Origin: Cheiracanthium punctorium
Lineage: Eukaryota > Arthropoda > Arachnida > Araneae > Cheiracanthiidae
DNA: 64,000 nucleotides
Assembly: GCA_038373885.1 (NCBI GenBank)
Contig: JAWZYV010014435.1
Span: forward strand, 1 to 64,000
Direction of reading: 5' to 3'
How positions within the stretch are numbered: the first letter of the stretch is position 1; every line of letters starts with the position of its first letter. The position numbers and the translations under genes are program-made. Positions 44,062-55,141 of this stretch are shown here, in pieces. The notes below the pieces were generated by a model, which was not told the origin of the DNA, searched no databases, and saw only the letters and a list, made by a program, of their open reading frames with translations.

Positions 44062-44075
44062 TGCATGTGTTCATT
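44062..44075. repeat. Target-site duplication of the Jockey element, left copy
   Basis: tgcatgtgttcatt, 14 bp, repeated exactly at 54908-54921. Both copies lie inside the same polymerase intron. Confidence 0.92.
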
Positions 44076-44189
44076 CTCTCCGCACGCGTAAGAGAAGGAC
44101 GTGTTTGATAGAGCTCTGATCTGGCCGTAGCCAGCGCTATCAAATCAACCATTTCGCCCGCACCGCATTGCGAGGAGAACGCCGTAACG

Positions 44190-45731
44190 ATGGATTACTC
44201 GCCGGAGAAGGAAGATGCCGGGAACCTAGACCTGCTCGATGTTGAAAAACCTATGAGAGCAAATGACACCATTCTACAAAAAATATACTATCACAGCCCA
44301 GCCGAAGGTACGAAAGTAACAGTAGCTGAGGTTATCAACCAGCTCAGAGAATATGCTGCGGAAGCTGAAGAATGCCACCGGAAACTGATGGAGAAGCACG
44401 AGAAAGTGCTAAGACAATTAGAAAACCTAGAAAGCGAACAGGCTGAACTGAAGAACTACAAAAAAGCATACGATGCCAAAAAAGCTCTGGAAGCAACTAC
44501 GACAAAAGGAGAAAGGGATAGCACTGTTCTGAAGAGTGTCCCGGCTCAACAAAACGGTAATTCCTTTGAAATTACTAACAACACAAACAGGAACTGTAAG
44601 CCTTCCCTAAGGTACGCCCCCCAACACGACTCAACCAACACCAAGCGTAGGCCCCACACATCACACATGCACAACACCACAGAAGCTAACACTGACGCCG
44701 CTAACGGCACAGAAAGCACCACACCTGTTAACGAAGATGAAAGGATGGATCAAACTTTGATCCCCACCCCCCCCCCCCTACCAAACCTATTAATGCCCAC
44801 ATTCGTGGGAAACCCACTATTGAATTTCTAAAGACATTAAAAACTGAGTTAGGAGGTCATTGCAGCTTCACGGTTAGGAATGCTGGCGACTTCACAAAAA
44901 TTTACCCTGAATCCCCAACTGATTATCAAAGAATCGCCAACGAAGTTGACACCTTGGGTGTCGATCATTACATCGTGGACGAAATCTCCCAAGCCCCATT
45001 AAAAGTTGTTATCAGAGGTCTACCTATTGACTATGAGATCGACGAAATTGAAAACGAACTAACCTCAATCGGATTCAATATCCTCAAGGTTGCGCAGCTA
45101 CTTAAATTAAAAACAAAAAACAAAATGCCCCACTTTCAAATTGCTCTCCCCAATTCCAGAAAATCTTTGAATTAAAAACACTGGGTTTCTACTCCGTAAA
45201 GGTAGAGAATTACCTCCGCCCCAAACGTACCATGCAGTGTCATCGCTGCCAATTTTATCACCACGCAGCAAACTCGTGTAAGATGACCCCCCGTTGCGTC
45301 AAGTGTGGCGATTCCCATGAGTCCAAAGCCTGTCCCATTACCCAAATAACAAAAGATCAAATTAAATGCGCAAATTGCGCCGGAAATCATACAGCTTCTT
45401 TTCGCGGCTGCCCGAAATTCCCAGAAAATAGGCTAAAAAACTCCACCCCCCCCTCCCCGCACCTTTAACTCTAACCCCATGAGGCAAAATCTCAGCTATG
45501 CAAAAGCAGCCGACCCCCCCCCCCCTTCCCCTCCAATGGCACTGTATCCCAACCCTCAAATGACATCAACATTGTCCTTGCAACTGCCATAACCCAGATT
45601 AGTCAAACCTTAGCCCTTCTACTTCAACAGACCACCCAGCGCTCCCTTGAGAGTAACCCTGCTTCCCCCCCCGTCCTGGCCCCTCAAAATTCAACCTCTC
45701 AAACCAGCAATCCGATCAGCAAAGATAATTG
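44190..45731 (+). pseudogene. Jockey ORF1 (gag-like), frameshifted
   Basis: An N-terminal coiled-coil-prone region (LREYAAEAEECHRKLMEKHE) is followed by a polar linker. A poly-C run near 44768-44779 shifts the frame into a region with APLKVVIRGLPIDYEIDEI, the domain that precedes zinc knuckles in Jockey gags. A second shift near 45165 leads to zinc knuckles CHRCQFYHHAANSC, CVKCGDSHESKAC and CANCAGNHTASFRGC, followed by a Pro-rich tail; the last frame ends near 45731. Confidence 0.82.
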
Positions 45732-45981
45732 AAACTCTCACAGAGCACTGTGACTTATGGAACAACCTTTGATCGCTCGTCATGAGCAAGAAGAACTCGT
45801 CAAGTGGCATCTCCGATACAAAATTGACATTGAGTTGGAGATGAATTTGTTGATGAGTCACTCCCCCCCCATATATCATTTGCTCCTACATGGAAAACAC
45901 ACCTTCGCCCGGGAATTTCCTGCCACCGTCCTAGACTTTAATCACTCACAGGAATGATTACGGTGAGAGCGCCAATAACAG

Positions 45982-46160
45982 CGTGAGCAGAAAAAACGCC
46001 GCCGGAAAAGAAAACGCCACCGGAAAAGAACGCACGCCCGGACTAAAAACGCCACACTGAAAAAACGCCGCTCCGGCTCAAAAAACGCCACATGGAAAAA
46101 ACGCCGCCGTGCGAAAAAAAGCGCCACATGGAAAAAACGCCGCCGGAAAAAAAACGCTAC
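45982..46160. repeat. Left minisatellite arm of the foldback-like element
   Basis: Roughly a dozen variant units, each an A run followed by cgcc and a short variable part; inverted partner at about 50303-50406. Could form a long stem. Confidence 0.8.
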
Positions 46161-47579
46161 TTTGTGAAGTAGTATCTCTACTTTTTAGGTTTTCTGATGT
46201 CTGTCATCTCACTCACAAAGTCTTTATATGCATAATACGATGATGTGGCAAGGAAGCGTAGCCGAAATTCAGATCTTTATATGTCTAATCGATGAGGCAA
46301 GGAGCGTAGCCAGAAATTTTTTCGGGGGGGGGGTGGGGAGGGTTGTACTGAGAATATAATTTTGTACTTGATAAACTTAATTTCTTACTGACGACGTAGG
46401 GACAGGAGGGGTTGGCTTTGGAACCATAGAATTGGCTTGGGGACACCCCGAAATTTTTTCGCGGGGGTTGTATGAGATAGAAATTTTCGTATTGATGAAA
46501 CGTTCAATTTCAGCGTACTGGCGACGTTAGGAATAGGAGAGGAGGGCTTTGGGGCTCGAGCCCCCCCCCCCACTATCCTTTTGTAGGATGATAGAACATC
46601 ATCATGTGTGCTCGATCGCGCTGTCTGTCTTTGCAGTGCTCGCTCAGAATCCATAAAACTACCATTACTACATCGCTCGCCCCGGCCAAACGCCCAAATC
46701 ATACTGAATTGCTTACACGCTTAGCTGCGCCCCTATCGGATTGAGGGGAGACCTAGGGTTGAGCGATATTGCGTATTAGTACTGTTTTCTTTTTAGAAGG
46801 GCAAGAGTTTATTCTGATTCATGGTAATTTATCTTGTTAGCTCTTGGTTTTTTAAATAAGAAACTTTTAGAATAAGGAACATTATTACTAAGTATATACA
46901 TTTTATAAGGGCAAGATGTTTATTTCTGAATAATGGTCAATTTAAGCATTGGTTAGTCTTCTTATTTAAAATAGAAGCCCTTTTTTTTAAAGAATAAGGA
47001 ACTATATTATGCGTATATACATATAGTCAAAATACAATTTATTTTTAATCTTCTTGGAAAATATTCAATGTGTAGAGCATTGTGTTACTGCATATTTAAA
47101 CAGAATGCTTATAAAATGCTGAAAAAGAAATCTCTGCACACTTTTTAGGGTAACTGGTTAATAAGTCAAAAACAATCATTTAAAATCATCTTCTTTAAAT
47201 TAATATGTTAGTTAGTATATTGTAACTGTGATTTAAACTTAATAGTATCTAATTAGTGCTGAAAAAAGTACGCTGCAACACTTTCAATAATAGCTTGTCT
47301 ACTGGTTTGTAACATTCAGGTTTAAAAACTCATTAATCTTGATCAAGAAATAGATGCTAGCTTTAGCTACAGAACCTGACCTGAGAATCAAAGACGATCT
47401 AGTGTAAGTGAAATGCGGTCCGTTAAATCTCTCGTTGATGGCCGTCCTAAACTTTAGTCGGTAGTGAGCATTCAAGAAATGCATTCTTTGTAAAAACCTG
47501 CACGAAATCCGGATCACATTGTGATCAGAACAAACAGAGCCATAGCAAAAGTAGCCAAGTCCCCAGACAACCAAGACCA
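46161..47579. other. Interior of the foldback-like element, no gene seen
   Basis: Contains degraded stretches of the gcgtagccag ... G-run type (46240-46740), likely remains of one or more hAT-like MITEs, then AT-rich sequence. No coding domain recognised. Confidence 0.4.
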
Positions 47580-47885
47580 CCTAGGAAACACACATGCCCA
47601 CCGATCAACCAACAAGCAGGGCGCAGTCAATACCCTTGCTGGGCCCCCTCACCCAATCAACCAAACCCCATTCGTCTGCCACCCAACATGAAATCAAGAA
47701 TACCCCTTCTATGCTCCACCCTACCACCAAAACTTTAACCATACAAAAGATGTAAAACAAAAAAAAAAAAATTATAACCTATACCCATGCCACCTCTCCA
47801 TTGGCCCCATCCTCTAATTATTGTCCTTCCTTTTCACACCCAAAGTAACCATATCCCTTCTCCCCCCCCCTCGCCCCCCCCCCCC

Positions 47886-47925
<40 letters not shown>

Positions 47926-48860
47926 CTCCACTGCCCCCCCCACCCCCCCCCCCCCCCCGTCCCCCCCCACCTACAGCCCTACACACGCCTCCCATCAAAA
48001 ACCCTTTGCACCTAAGTGTCAAGACTCAGAGCTGATCACAAGCGCGGGCAGAGCGGTCCCATACTAGGCCCTACCAGTGACAACCACGACCCACCCAACC
48101 AACCAACACGCCCCACAGTCCTACCAAGCAATGCCAGATCATCCAGACACGAGCAACCCCTACAACAAAAACTCCCCCAAGTAATCCCATCACTATCCAC
48201 CCACATCCACAACACACAAAAACCCCCACCCATATCAAAGAGACACCTCTCAAAGCAAAGCATAGAACATAAAGCCACCAAACCATAACACAGATATACT
48301 CTCTCGACGCAACAATTTTAAAGTAGAACCCTCACACAAACATAGACAACACAATATTACCAACCCTGCCTCCTAACTAAACTCCTATGATATAACGTAC
48401 CTGATTGAGCATTCTGAAGACAAATCCATTCTGGCTCTACGAAATCCTCGCTGACTCCTTACTTACGATACTAGCCAACGCATCCCCCCACCACTCCACC
48501 GACCGCGCTGCGATGACATTGCAGTCAAAGTCATGTCCGCCTGTCTAATCTTCCCATTCTGTAGTTAGACATGATACAGATGCTCACTGCAAGAAGCGAA
48601 AAGTTACCCTGTATCCAGTACACCACAGACACATCAATATCATACACAACTCCCCCCCCCCCCCCCCACCCCCCCCCCCCCCCCCCCCCCCCCGTGATAC
48701 AATACCCCACACTCATCCCCAGCCCATCACACCCCCTCTCTCCCCAATGGACTCACTAGTAAATGATCATCTCGCATCCCCCCCCCCCCCCCCCCCCGAC
48801 CCCATCAGGCCCAACCCCCCCCTCACACTAGCTCCCGTAGTGATGGAAGTAGAAGCGGTG
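47580..48860. other. Strongly C-rich, G-poor stretch with long poly-C tracts
   Basis: The plus strand is dominated by C and A with very few G; long C runs at about 47875-47960, 48652-48693 and 48779-48797. Apparent Pro-rich reading frames are by-products of the C runs. The strand bias is like that of the Jockey sense strand, so a decayed Jockey-type ORF1 is a possible origin. Confidence 0.45.
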
Positions 48861-49817
48861 GCTGTAAACTAGAATTTTTTTATGCTCGCTCTCGCGCGAG
48901 CTTCGCTTTTAGAAAAATTTTTAAAATTACTAAAAATCACATCCGCAATAAAACTTATTACCTTTTTAAAAGATATTTAATGTTTCTTCCGATGAAGTAG
49001 AAAATCAGATAGTTATTTTCACTGAAATAAAAAGGGGGGGGAATACAAGTCGATTTACACTTTTTTACAAATTCAAATAATTAGGTATATTAATAACTTG
49101 TTACAAATACTTTATAAATTGCGTAGTCTCATTTTATAAATGAAATTTTCAATTTATCTACACGAGAATGCTTCTTCAACGATTTATCGCTTGTTTCGCC
49201 CCTTTTTTTCTTTTGGGATTTTCGGAGTTTTAACATAGCCATAAGTAGTTGTGACATGATTCCAAAAAAAAGAAGAGAAGAAAAAAAAAAAAAAAAAAAA
49301 GCCACTGCGAGATCCTCAACCTCCGCTTTGTTCTTTTTTGACCCCCAGGACATGTATATCTTACCTCTTTGTCTAATGGTCAAAACAGTAGGGGTCGAAT
49401 GCTATTTTTGGAATTCTCCTTTGACCTTGAATAAGTGTTTCTCACTGTTCTGTAAAAAGCGGAATTTTCGTTTAACCTTGAACAAGTGGTTTTGTTTGAC
49501 GGATTACTGCAAGTTTGTCGGGGGGGGGGGGGGGGGGGGGTTTAGTTAGAAGATTGACATATACATCCAATAGGACTTTTACATTAATTTCTTTCTTGAG
49601 GAGGGAGGGGGTAATTCTTAAAAAGCACCTTCAGTAAGAAAAGTCAAACATTCATTTGATATGCCAAAAAAAAAAAAACCATTTAAACATGAAAAAAATA
49701 AACCTTTATCCCCCACCCCCACCCACACACGCACACCTATGTGTTAATTAAAATCCCTATTTAACAAGGATTTTATTTCTTTGAAATTTTAACACTTCTA
49801 TGTCCATCAGCGTACCT

Positions 49818-49989
49818 TAGTGGCGTAGCCAGGAATTTTTCAGGGGGGGGGGGGTTACGACTACTGCAACTCACATATATGCATATTTGCTGTGATAAGG
49901 GAGTGAAGAATATACATTTTTTATGGCAAAAAATTCATCATGAGGTGGGTGGTATGACTCCTTATCCCCCCCCCTTGGCTACGCTACTG
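49818..49989. mobile_element. 172-bp hAT-type MITE
   Basis: Inverted ends TAGTGGCGTAGCCAGG and CTTGGCTACGCTACTG; exact 8-bp TSD gcgtacct at 49810-49817 and 49990-49997. G-run and C-run next to the ends, as in the MITE at 43323. Nested inside the foldback-like element. Confidence 0.88.
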
Positions 49990-50060
49990 GCGTACCTGAA
50001 TGGTTTTTTGGGGGTCATAGCTCCCTAAAAGCTTCATTTACTAATAAGTAATTGGAAATC

Positions 50061-50096
<36 letters not shown>

Positions 50097-52070
50097 CGGA
50101 AAACGAAATCTTTCTAGGAAAGTCTATCCCTCCCCCCTTTCTTAACGCCTACCAAATTATACACAAATTGAATTATTCAATTAGACATGTGTCTCCCCCC
50201 ATTTCTGGAAAACGAAGTACATTAGCCTCATAATTCAACTTCATACCCCCTTTCTGCAAAGAAAGAAATTTTTTCAAGTATTTAAATATTTAACAAAATC
50301 TTTAGTGGCGTTTTTCGGCGGCGTTTTTCCAGGTGGCGTTTTTTCGGCGGCGTTTTTTCCAGTGGCGTTTTTCCGGCGGGTTTTTCCGGCGGGTTTTTTC
50401 CTCATTCCAATAACAGTACCCATGCGAGGTCAGTGTTCTCGTAAAGAGTCACATCTTTCCACACACTCACCCTCCCCCCTCTCAACGCTTGTCTCGATGC
50501 CTGCGGCGTCAAAATTATCCTCCCCAACCACCCCCCCCCCTAACTTTCATCTCAGTCTACGCTATTCTTAACAAGCCGGCCTCTGGTATCGTGGCAGAAT
50601 TACAATCCCTGCTGAACATCGATACAAACACCCTCCTTGCGGGGGACTTTAACGCCTCCCACCCCTCTTGGAACTGTCATTCTAGAAATTCTTACGGTAG
50701 CTCTGTCCGACGCTTTCTCCATGCCTTCCAAAGTGCGGACATCCTTTTCCCCCCGACCCCCACCCACTTCCAAGGACACAATAGTTCCACAATTGATTTC
50801 TGCATCTTTTCTGGCTTTAATTACGCTAAAGACATTTCCTCTCTTCCAGAACTCAGCTCCGATCATAATCCTCTTCTAATCTCTCTCGAAATTTCCTCCC
50901 TCCCCCCCAACACAGAACTTCTACCTTTACAAACTGGACTGAGTTTCGCCTTTCGGCTCTCTTCCCGCACCAACAGTAATCACCCCCAAGGGATCAATTC
51001 CCCAGCAGAAATCGAAACCTTCGCTGAAAATCTCCTCTCAGATATTCTCACCACACACGATGAGTCCACCACGATCAAACCTGCCTCCAAATTTAAACAT
51101 TACGATCCCTATGTCTACACTCTAATCAAAAACAAAAATAAGGCGAGGAAAATTTGGCAAAGAACACGCAGAGCTGAGGATAAAACTATCATGAACAATG
51201 CCCAAAACTATTTAAAAAACTACATCTCCAACAGTCGGCAACAATCATGGACGAACTACATAAACTCCCTCTCTACAGAGGATAACTCCGTTTACAAAGC
51301 GTCCAGAAAACTCAAATCTAAATTTAAACCCATCCCCCCCATCATGATACCAAATTCCTCAGCTTTTGCGTATTCTGAGAAAGATAAGGCAGATGCTATC
51401 GTTGGGAGTCTAGTATCCCAGTTCCAAGAAAACGATATTCACGATCCTGAGACTGAGACGGAAGTTAACTCCACTGTCGATGCCTTCCTCCGTACTCCCT
51501 ACCCCCCCCCCCCCCCTGATAGTAACATTCACCCCCTTGAGGTTTACAATAAAGTTCTTTCCCTTAAAAATAATAAAGCTCCCTGCATATGCGGTGTCAC
51601 CAACCTCATCCTTAAGAACCTACCCAATAACTACGTTCTCAATATTACTTATCTCATTAACGCCATCATTAAATTTGCCTACTTTCCCCACCCCTGGAAA
51701 ACAGCAGTCATCGCCCCTATTCTAAAACCTAACAAAAATCCCGCCCAACCCAGTAGTTATCGCCTCATTTCCCTTTTAAACTCTATTAGTAAACTTACTG
51801 AACACTTTATTGCTCAACAAATTAAAATTCATCTTGACGAAAATAACATCCTTATCCTCCAACAATTCGGCTTCAGGGAACATCTTTCGGCCCCCCATCA
51901 AATTAATCGACTTGTTGAGCACATAACTACTGGTTTTAATAATAAACAAAAAACAGTTACTGTTTTCCTAGATTACGCCAAGGCTTTCGACAAAGTTTGG
52001 AGAAAAGGCCTCATTTACAAACTAATTAAACATAACTTTCCCCCCACATTACAGACTTCATTCACAATTA

Positions 52071-53479
52071 CACTGCTGGCCATCGTAAATGCAACACCCT
52101 GAAGGAAGCATGCAAATAATATGAAATTTACAACATGCATTAGCTGAGGTGAGATATGCAAATGATTAGAATTTCAGCGCAGACGCACATCAAGCGCGCC
52201 TGTGGCGCCACCTCAAAGCGCTATTTAAGGCTTGGAGATTTCGACGGTTTCAAGTACAGCAATTGTGTTTTTCTTGCTTTTTTTTCAAAAAAACGATAAA
52301 TTATGCCTCGTAGGAAACAACGATCATCTTTTGATCAAGTATCCGAGTTTGACAGAGGAAGGATAGTGGCATACCGAGATTGTGGGTTATCTTTCAGGGA
52401 AATCTGTCGTCGTATTGGACGAAACCAAACAACTGTGATGCGGATATGTGATCGTTGGGTGCAGGAGGGTACGACGGACAGACGTGATCGACCGCATCGA
52501 CCTCAGTGCACCACGTCACGTGATGACAGGCAGATTGTACGCATGGCAGTGACGGACCGCTCAGTCACATCACGAACCATATCACAGCAGATTCAGTCTG
52601 TAACGCATCATCCAGTGTCTGCGCGTACCATTCGACGTCGTTTACAGCAGAATGGTCTGTCCGCAAGACGTCCGTTGCTTTGTCTACCTCTGACGCGGAA
52701 CCACAGACGTCTCCGCCGCCAATGGTGCGATGAAAGAAGGATGTGGACGACAGAATGGAATGAAATTCTCTTTACTGACGAGTCACGCTTCTGTATGCAA
52801 CACCACGACGGTCGGATTCGAGTCTGGAGACACCGTGGAGAGAGGATGCTGAACAGCTGCATTATGCACCGTCACACTGGTCCTGCACTGGGTATTATGG
52901 TATGGGGCGGTATCGGATATCTCTCTCGCACTCCTCTAGTACGCATTGCCGGTACTTTAACCAGCCAGCGCTACATCTCCGAGGTGTTGGAGCCAGTTGT
53001 CCTTTCTTACCTTCAGGGCTTGCCAACAGCCATATTTCAGCAGGATAATGCACGGCCACACGTGGCACGCATTGTCCAAGGGTTCTTCGTCAATCACCAG
53101 ATTGAATTGCTTCCCTGGCCGGCGCGCTCTCCGGATCTTTCGCCGATAGAAAACATGTGGTCCATGGTTGCTCAACGACTGACCCAGAGTTCATCCCCAG
53201 CTGTCACACCAGATCAACTTTGGCAACGTGTGGAAGCTGCTTGGTCTGCTGTACCCCAAGAACACATTCAAAGTCTCTTTGAATCAATGCCGAGGCGTGT
53301 GGCAGCTGTGATCTCCAACAACGGCGGCTACTCTGGGTACTGATTTTGGCAGGAACCACGCTTCATAGAATGCTGTAAATTTAATCATTTGTTACTTGGT
53401 CAACATGTTATCTACACAATAAATTTTGTTGTGATATCTCTTGTTTTTCTTGGTGTTGCAATTTGGGTGGCCAGCAGTG
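52071..53479 (+). mobile_element. Intact Tc1-like transposon
   Basis: 1,409 bp flanked by TA (52069-52070 and 53480-53481). The ends CACTGCTGGCCA and TGGCCAGCAGTG are inverted, and a second inverted block, TGCAACACC (left, about 52090) and GGTGTTGCA (right, about 53452), follows. One uninterrupted transposase. It cuts Jockey ORF2 in RT. Confidence 0.93.
52303..53343 (+). CDS. DD34E Tc1-like transposase
   Basis: 346 residues, usual length for the family, no stop or frameshift. Residues about 10-120 are a paired-type helix-turn-helix DNA-binding region (LSFREICRRIGRNQTTVMRI and VSARTIRRRLQQNGL). Catalytic residues: D159 (LFTDESRF), D248 (FQQDNARPH) and E283 (SPDLSPIENMW), 34 residues between the last two. 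It cuts and pastes the element at TA sites. Possibly still active; it is among the best-preserved genes in the window. Confidence 0.95.
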   Translation: MPRRKQRSSFDQVSEFDRGRIVAYRDCGLSFREICRRIGRNQTTVMRICDRWVQEGTTDRRDRPHRPQCTTSRDDRQIVRMAVTDRSVTSRTISQQIQSVTHHPVSARTIRRRLQQNGLSARRPLLCLPLTRNHRRLRRQWCDERRMWTTEWNEILFTDESRFCMQHHDGRIRVWRHRGERMLNSCIMHRHTGPALGIMVWGGIGYLSRTPLVRIAGTLTSQRYISEVLEPVVLSYLQGLPTAIFQQDNARPHVARIVQGFFVNHQIELLPWPARSPDLSPIENMWSMVAQRLTQSSSPAVTPDQLWQRVEAAWSAVPQEHIQSLFESMPRRVAAVISNNGGYSGY

Positions 53480-54339
53480 TACTTAACAGATAGGAGTTTT
53501 CATGTAAGAGTAGGAGGTACCCTCTCTGACAATTTTTGTCAGAGCGGCATCCCCCAAGGCTCATTGCCCCCACACTTTTAAACATCTACATCAATGATAT
53601 CCCTACTTATAATCATACACACTTGTCAATCTTTGCAGATGACACAGCCATCTCTGCCACACACAAAAACCCCAAATATGCCGTTTTGTCCCTTAATAAA
53701 CACCTTAAACTCATCGGTAAATGGCTGTGCCAGTGGAAAATAGAAATTAATATCGATAAAACAGAGGCCATTGTATTTTCCAAACTCAGACCCCACACAA
53801 AGAGAAAATACAGACTCTACATGTTTAACACACACATTCCCTGGTCAGAGTCCGCCAAATACTTAGGAGTCATTCTAGACTCCAAACTCACATTCCACGA
53901 ACACACACATAAACTTAGAAATAAATTTCGAGCCGCTAAGCAACAACTCTACCCCTTAATTGCTCGAAATAGCGTTCTTTCTATTGATAACAAGCTGCTC
54001 ATCTACAAATCCTTCTTACGGCCTCTCGTCACATATGCTTGCGAAGCATGGACGATCGCCTCGAACACAAATATTAAACTCCTCTGCCAAGCTCAAAATA
54101 GCACCCTCAGGCAAATTACCAACCTCCCATATTATGTCCGTAATAAATATATGTACAATGAAATTTCTGTACCGCGTCTCACCCTTTTTATTCAAAATTT
54201 AGCTAATAACTTTCAGAACAACATTGGCATTGCCAACAATAGTGCTCTAAACACGCTTCCCGAGCATGACGTCCATGATATTTTCCCAAGCAGGAGGCCT
54301 AAACAAAATACACTTCTCTGTCAGAGAATTAATTACTAG

Positions 54340-54361
54340 CTTAACTTCTTACATTTTTATA

Positions 54362-54401
<40 letters not shown>

Positions 54402-54907
54402 AATGTGTGTTCCCTTCCAAGCCATGAGCTGACCATACAACTGAGAGAACCCCCCCCCCATCAGCTGCTCTCTTCAACAAAGAACTTCCTCCTCTCTCCC
54501 ATCATAATCCTCTCGGGGATCAGGTGGACTCTTGTCATTTTCACCAGCTGAAGCTCTGCTCCCCCCCCCCCCCCTGCACCTACTTACTCTTCAGAAATCT
54601 CTCTCTGTACTTGCCGTGGCTCCTCCTGGGGTTTAACTTAATGTATTTTTACACCTTCCACACTAAACTCAAGCAAACCAGGCTGTTTCCTTCAAATTAC
54701 ACTGCTTGCTCTTTTAAAATTTTTACTTTTAAATTTTTGTCTCCCATCGGTGCTATTAATTATTCAAATTTGCTCCCCTTTGTTACACCACTTACGAACT
54801 CAAAACCCACTCATTCTCTCTCCAGTCCTATCATTTAACTCCAACAGTTAATGAATGAGAGTTGTGGGATAAATTTTTCCCGGGCACTCTCCAGACATTT
54901 GCTTATC
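54340..54907 (+). other. Jockey 3' UTR with internal poly(A)
   Basis: After the ORF2 stop comes aataa and a run of 36 A (54364-54399), then about 500 bases of C/T-rich sequence before the TSD. Either the element normally ends after this second part or a readthrough transcript was inserted. Confidence 0.6.
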
Positions 54908-54953
54908 TGCATGTGTTCATTAGATTTATGTTCTTATATTTTACTTGATTTAG

Positions 54954-55093
54954 ATCAGATGTGGACATACTGTGCATATGCGGCATGAAGTTTAGATACC
55001 AATTTATGGAAATCACGGATGTGGATCTGTTCAAGTATACATTTTTTCTTATTCTTCTTTTAGTTATAAAGTTTATTATTGGTTGTCTTATTA

Positions 55094-55141
<48 letters not shown>

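Larger units (their letters stand above)
45982..50406. mobile_element. Foldback-like element with minisatellite TIRs
   Basis: 4.4 kb between exact 10-bp repeats ccaataacag (45972-45981 and 50407-50416). Left arm 45982-46160 and right arm about 50303-50406 are inverted and built from short tandem units of aaaacgccgccgg / aaaacgccacatgg type, as in Drosophila FB elements. The outermost bases share tgag before the A run. No transposase inside. It hit the endonuclease region of Jockey ORF2. MULE-type affinity is suggested by TSD length. Confidence 0.75.
50417..54339 (+). pseudogene. Jockey ORF2: endonuclease and RT, interrupted
   Basis: Endonuclease: LLAGDFNASHPSWNC and GHNSSTIDFCIF, then LSSDHNPLL. 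RT: PSSYRLISLLNSISKLTEHF, QQFGFREHLSAPHQ, VFLDYAKAFDKVWRKGL, then beyond the Tc1-like insertion SGIPQGSL, LLNIYINDIP and the catalytic FADDTA near 53635, then SAKYLGVILDSKLTF. The first catalytic strand and most boxes look sound, but frameshifts lie in the C run near 52041 and near 53560, and the first part of ORF2 upstream of 45972 is degraded. The C-terminus ends at 54339 without RNase H. Confidence 0.85.
44076..54907 (+). mobile_element. Jockey-clade non-LTR element with nested insertions
   Basis: 10.8 kb as it stands; about 5.0 kb once the foldback-like element (45982-50406) and the Tc1-like element (52071-53479) are discounted, the normal Jockey size. A 114-bp leader precedes ORF1 at 44190. 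RT has FADD and no RNase H follows, which separates it from the I-type copies. C-rich on the sense strand. The 3' end at 54907 has no poly(A); a run of 36 A lies internally at 54364-54399. Confidence 0.9.

Noticed and set aside
47787..48035. Poly-proline reading frames
   Set aside because: They are translations of C runs in all frames; no other protein-like feature.
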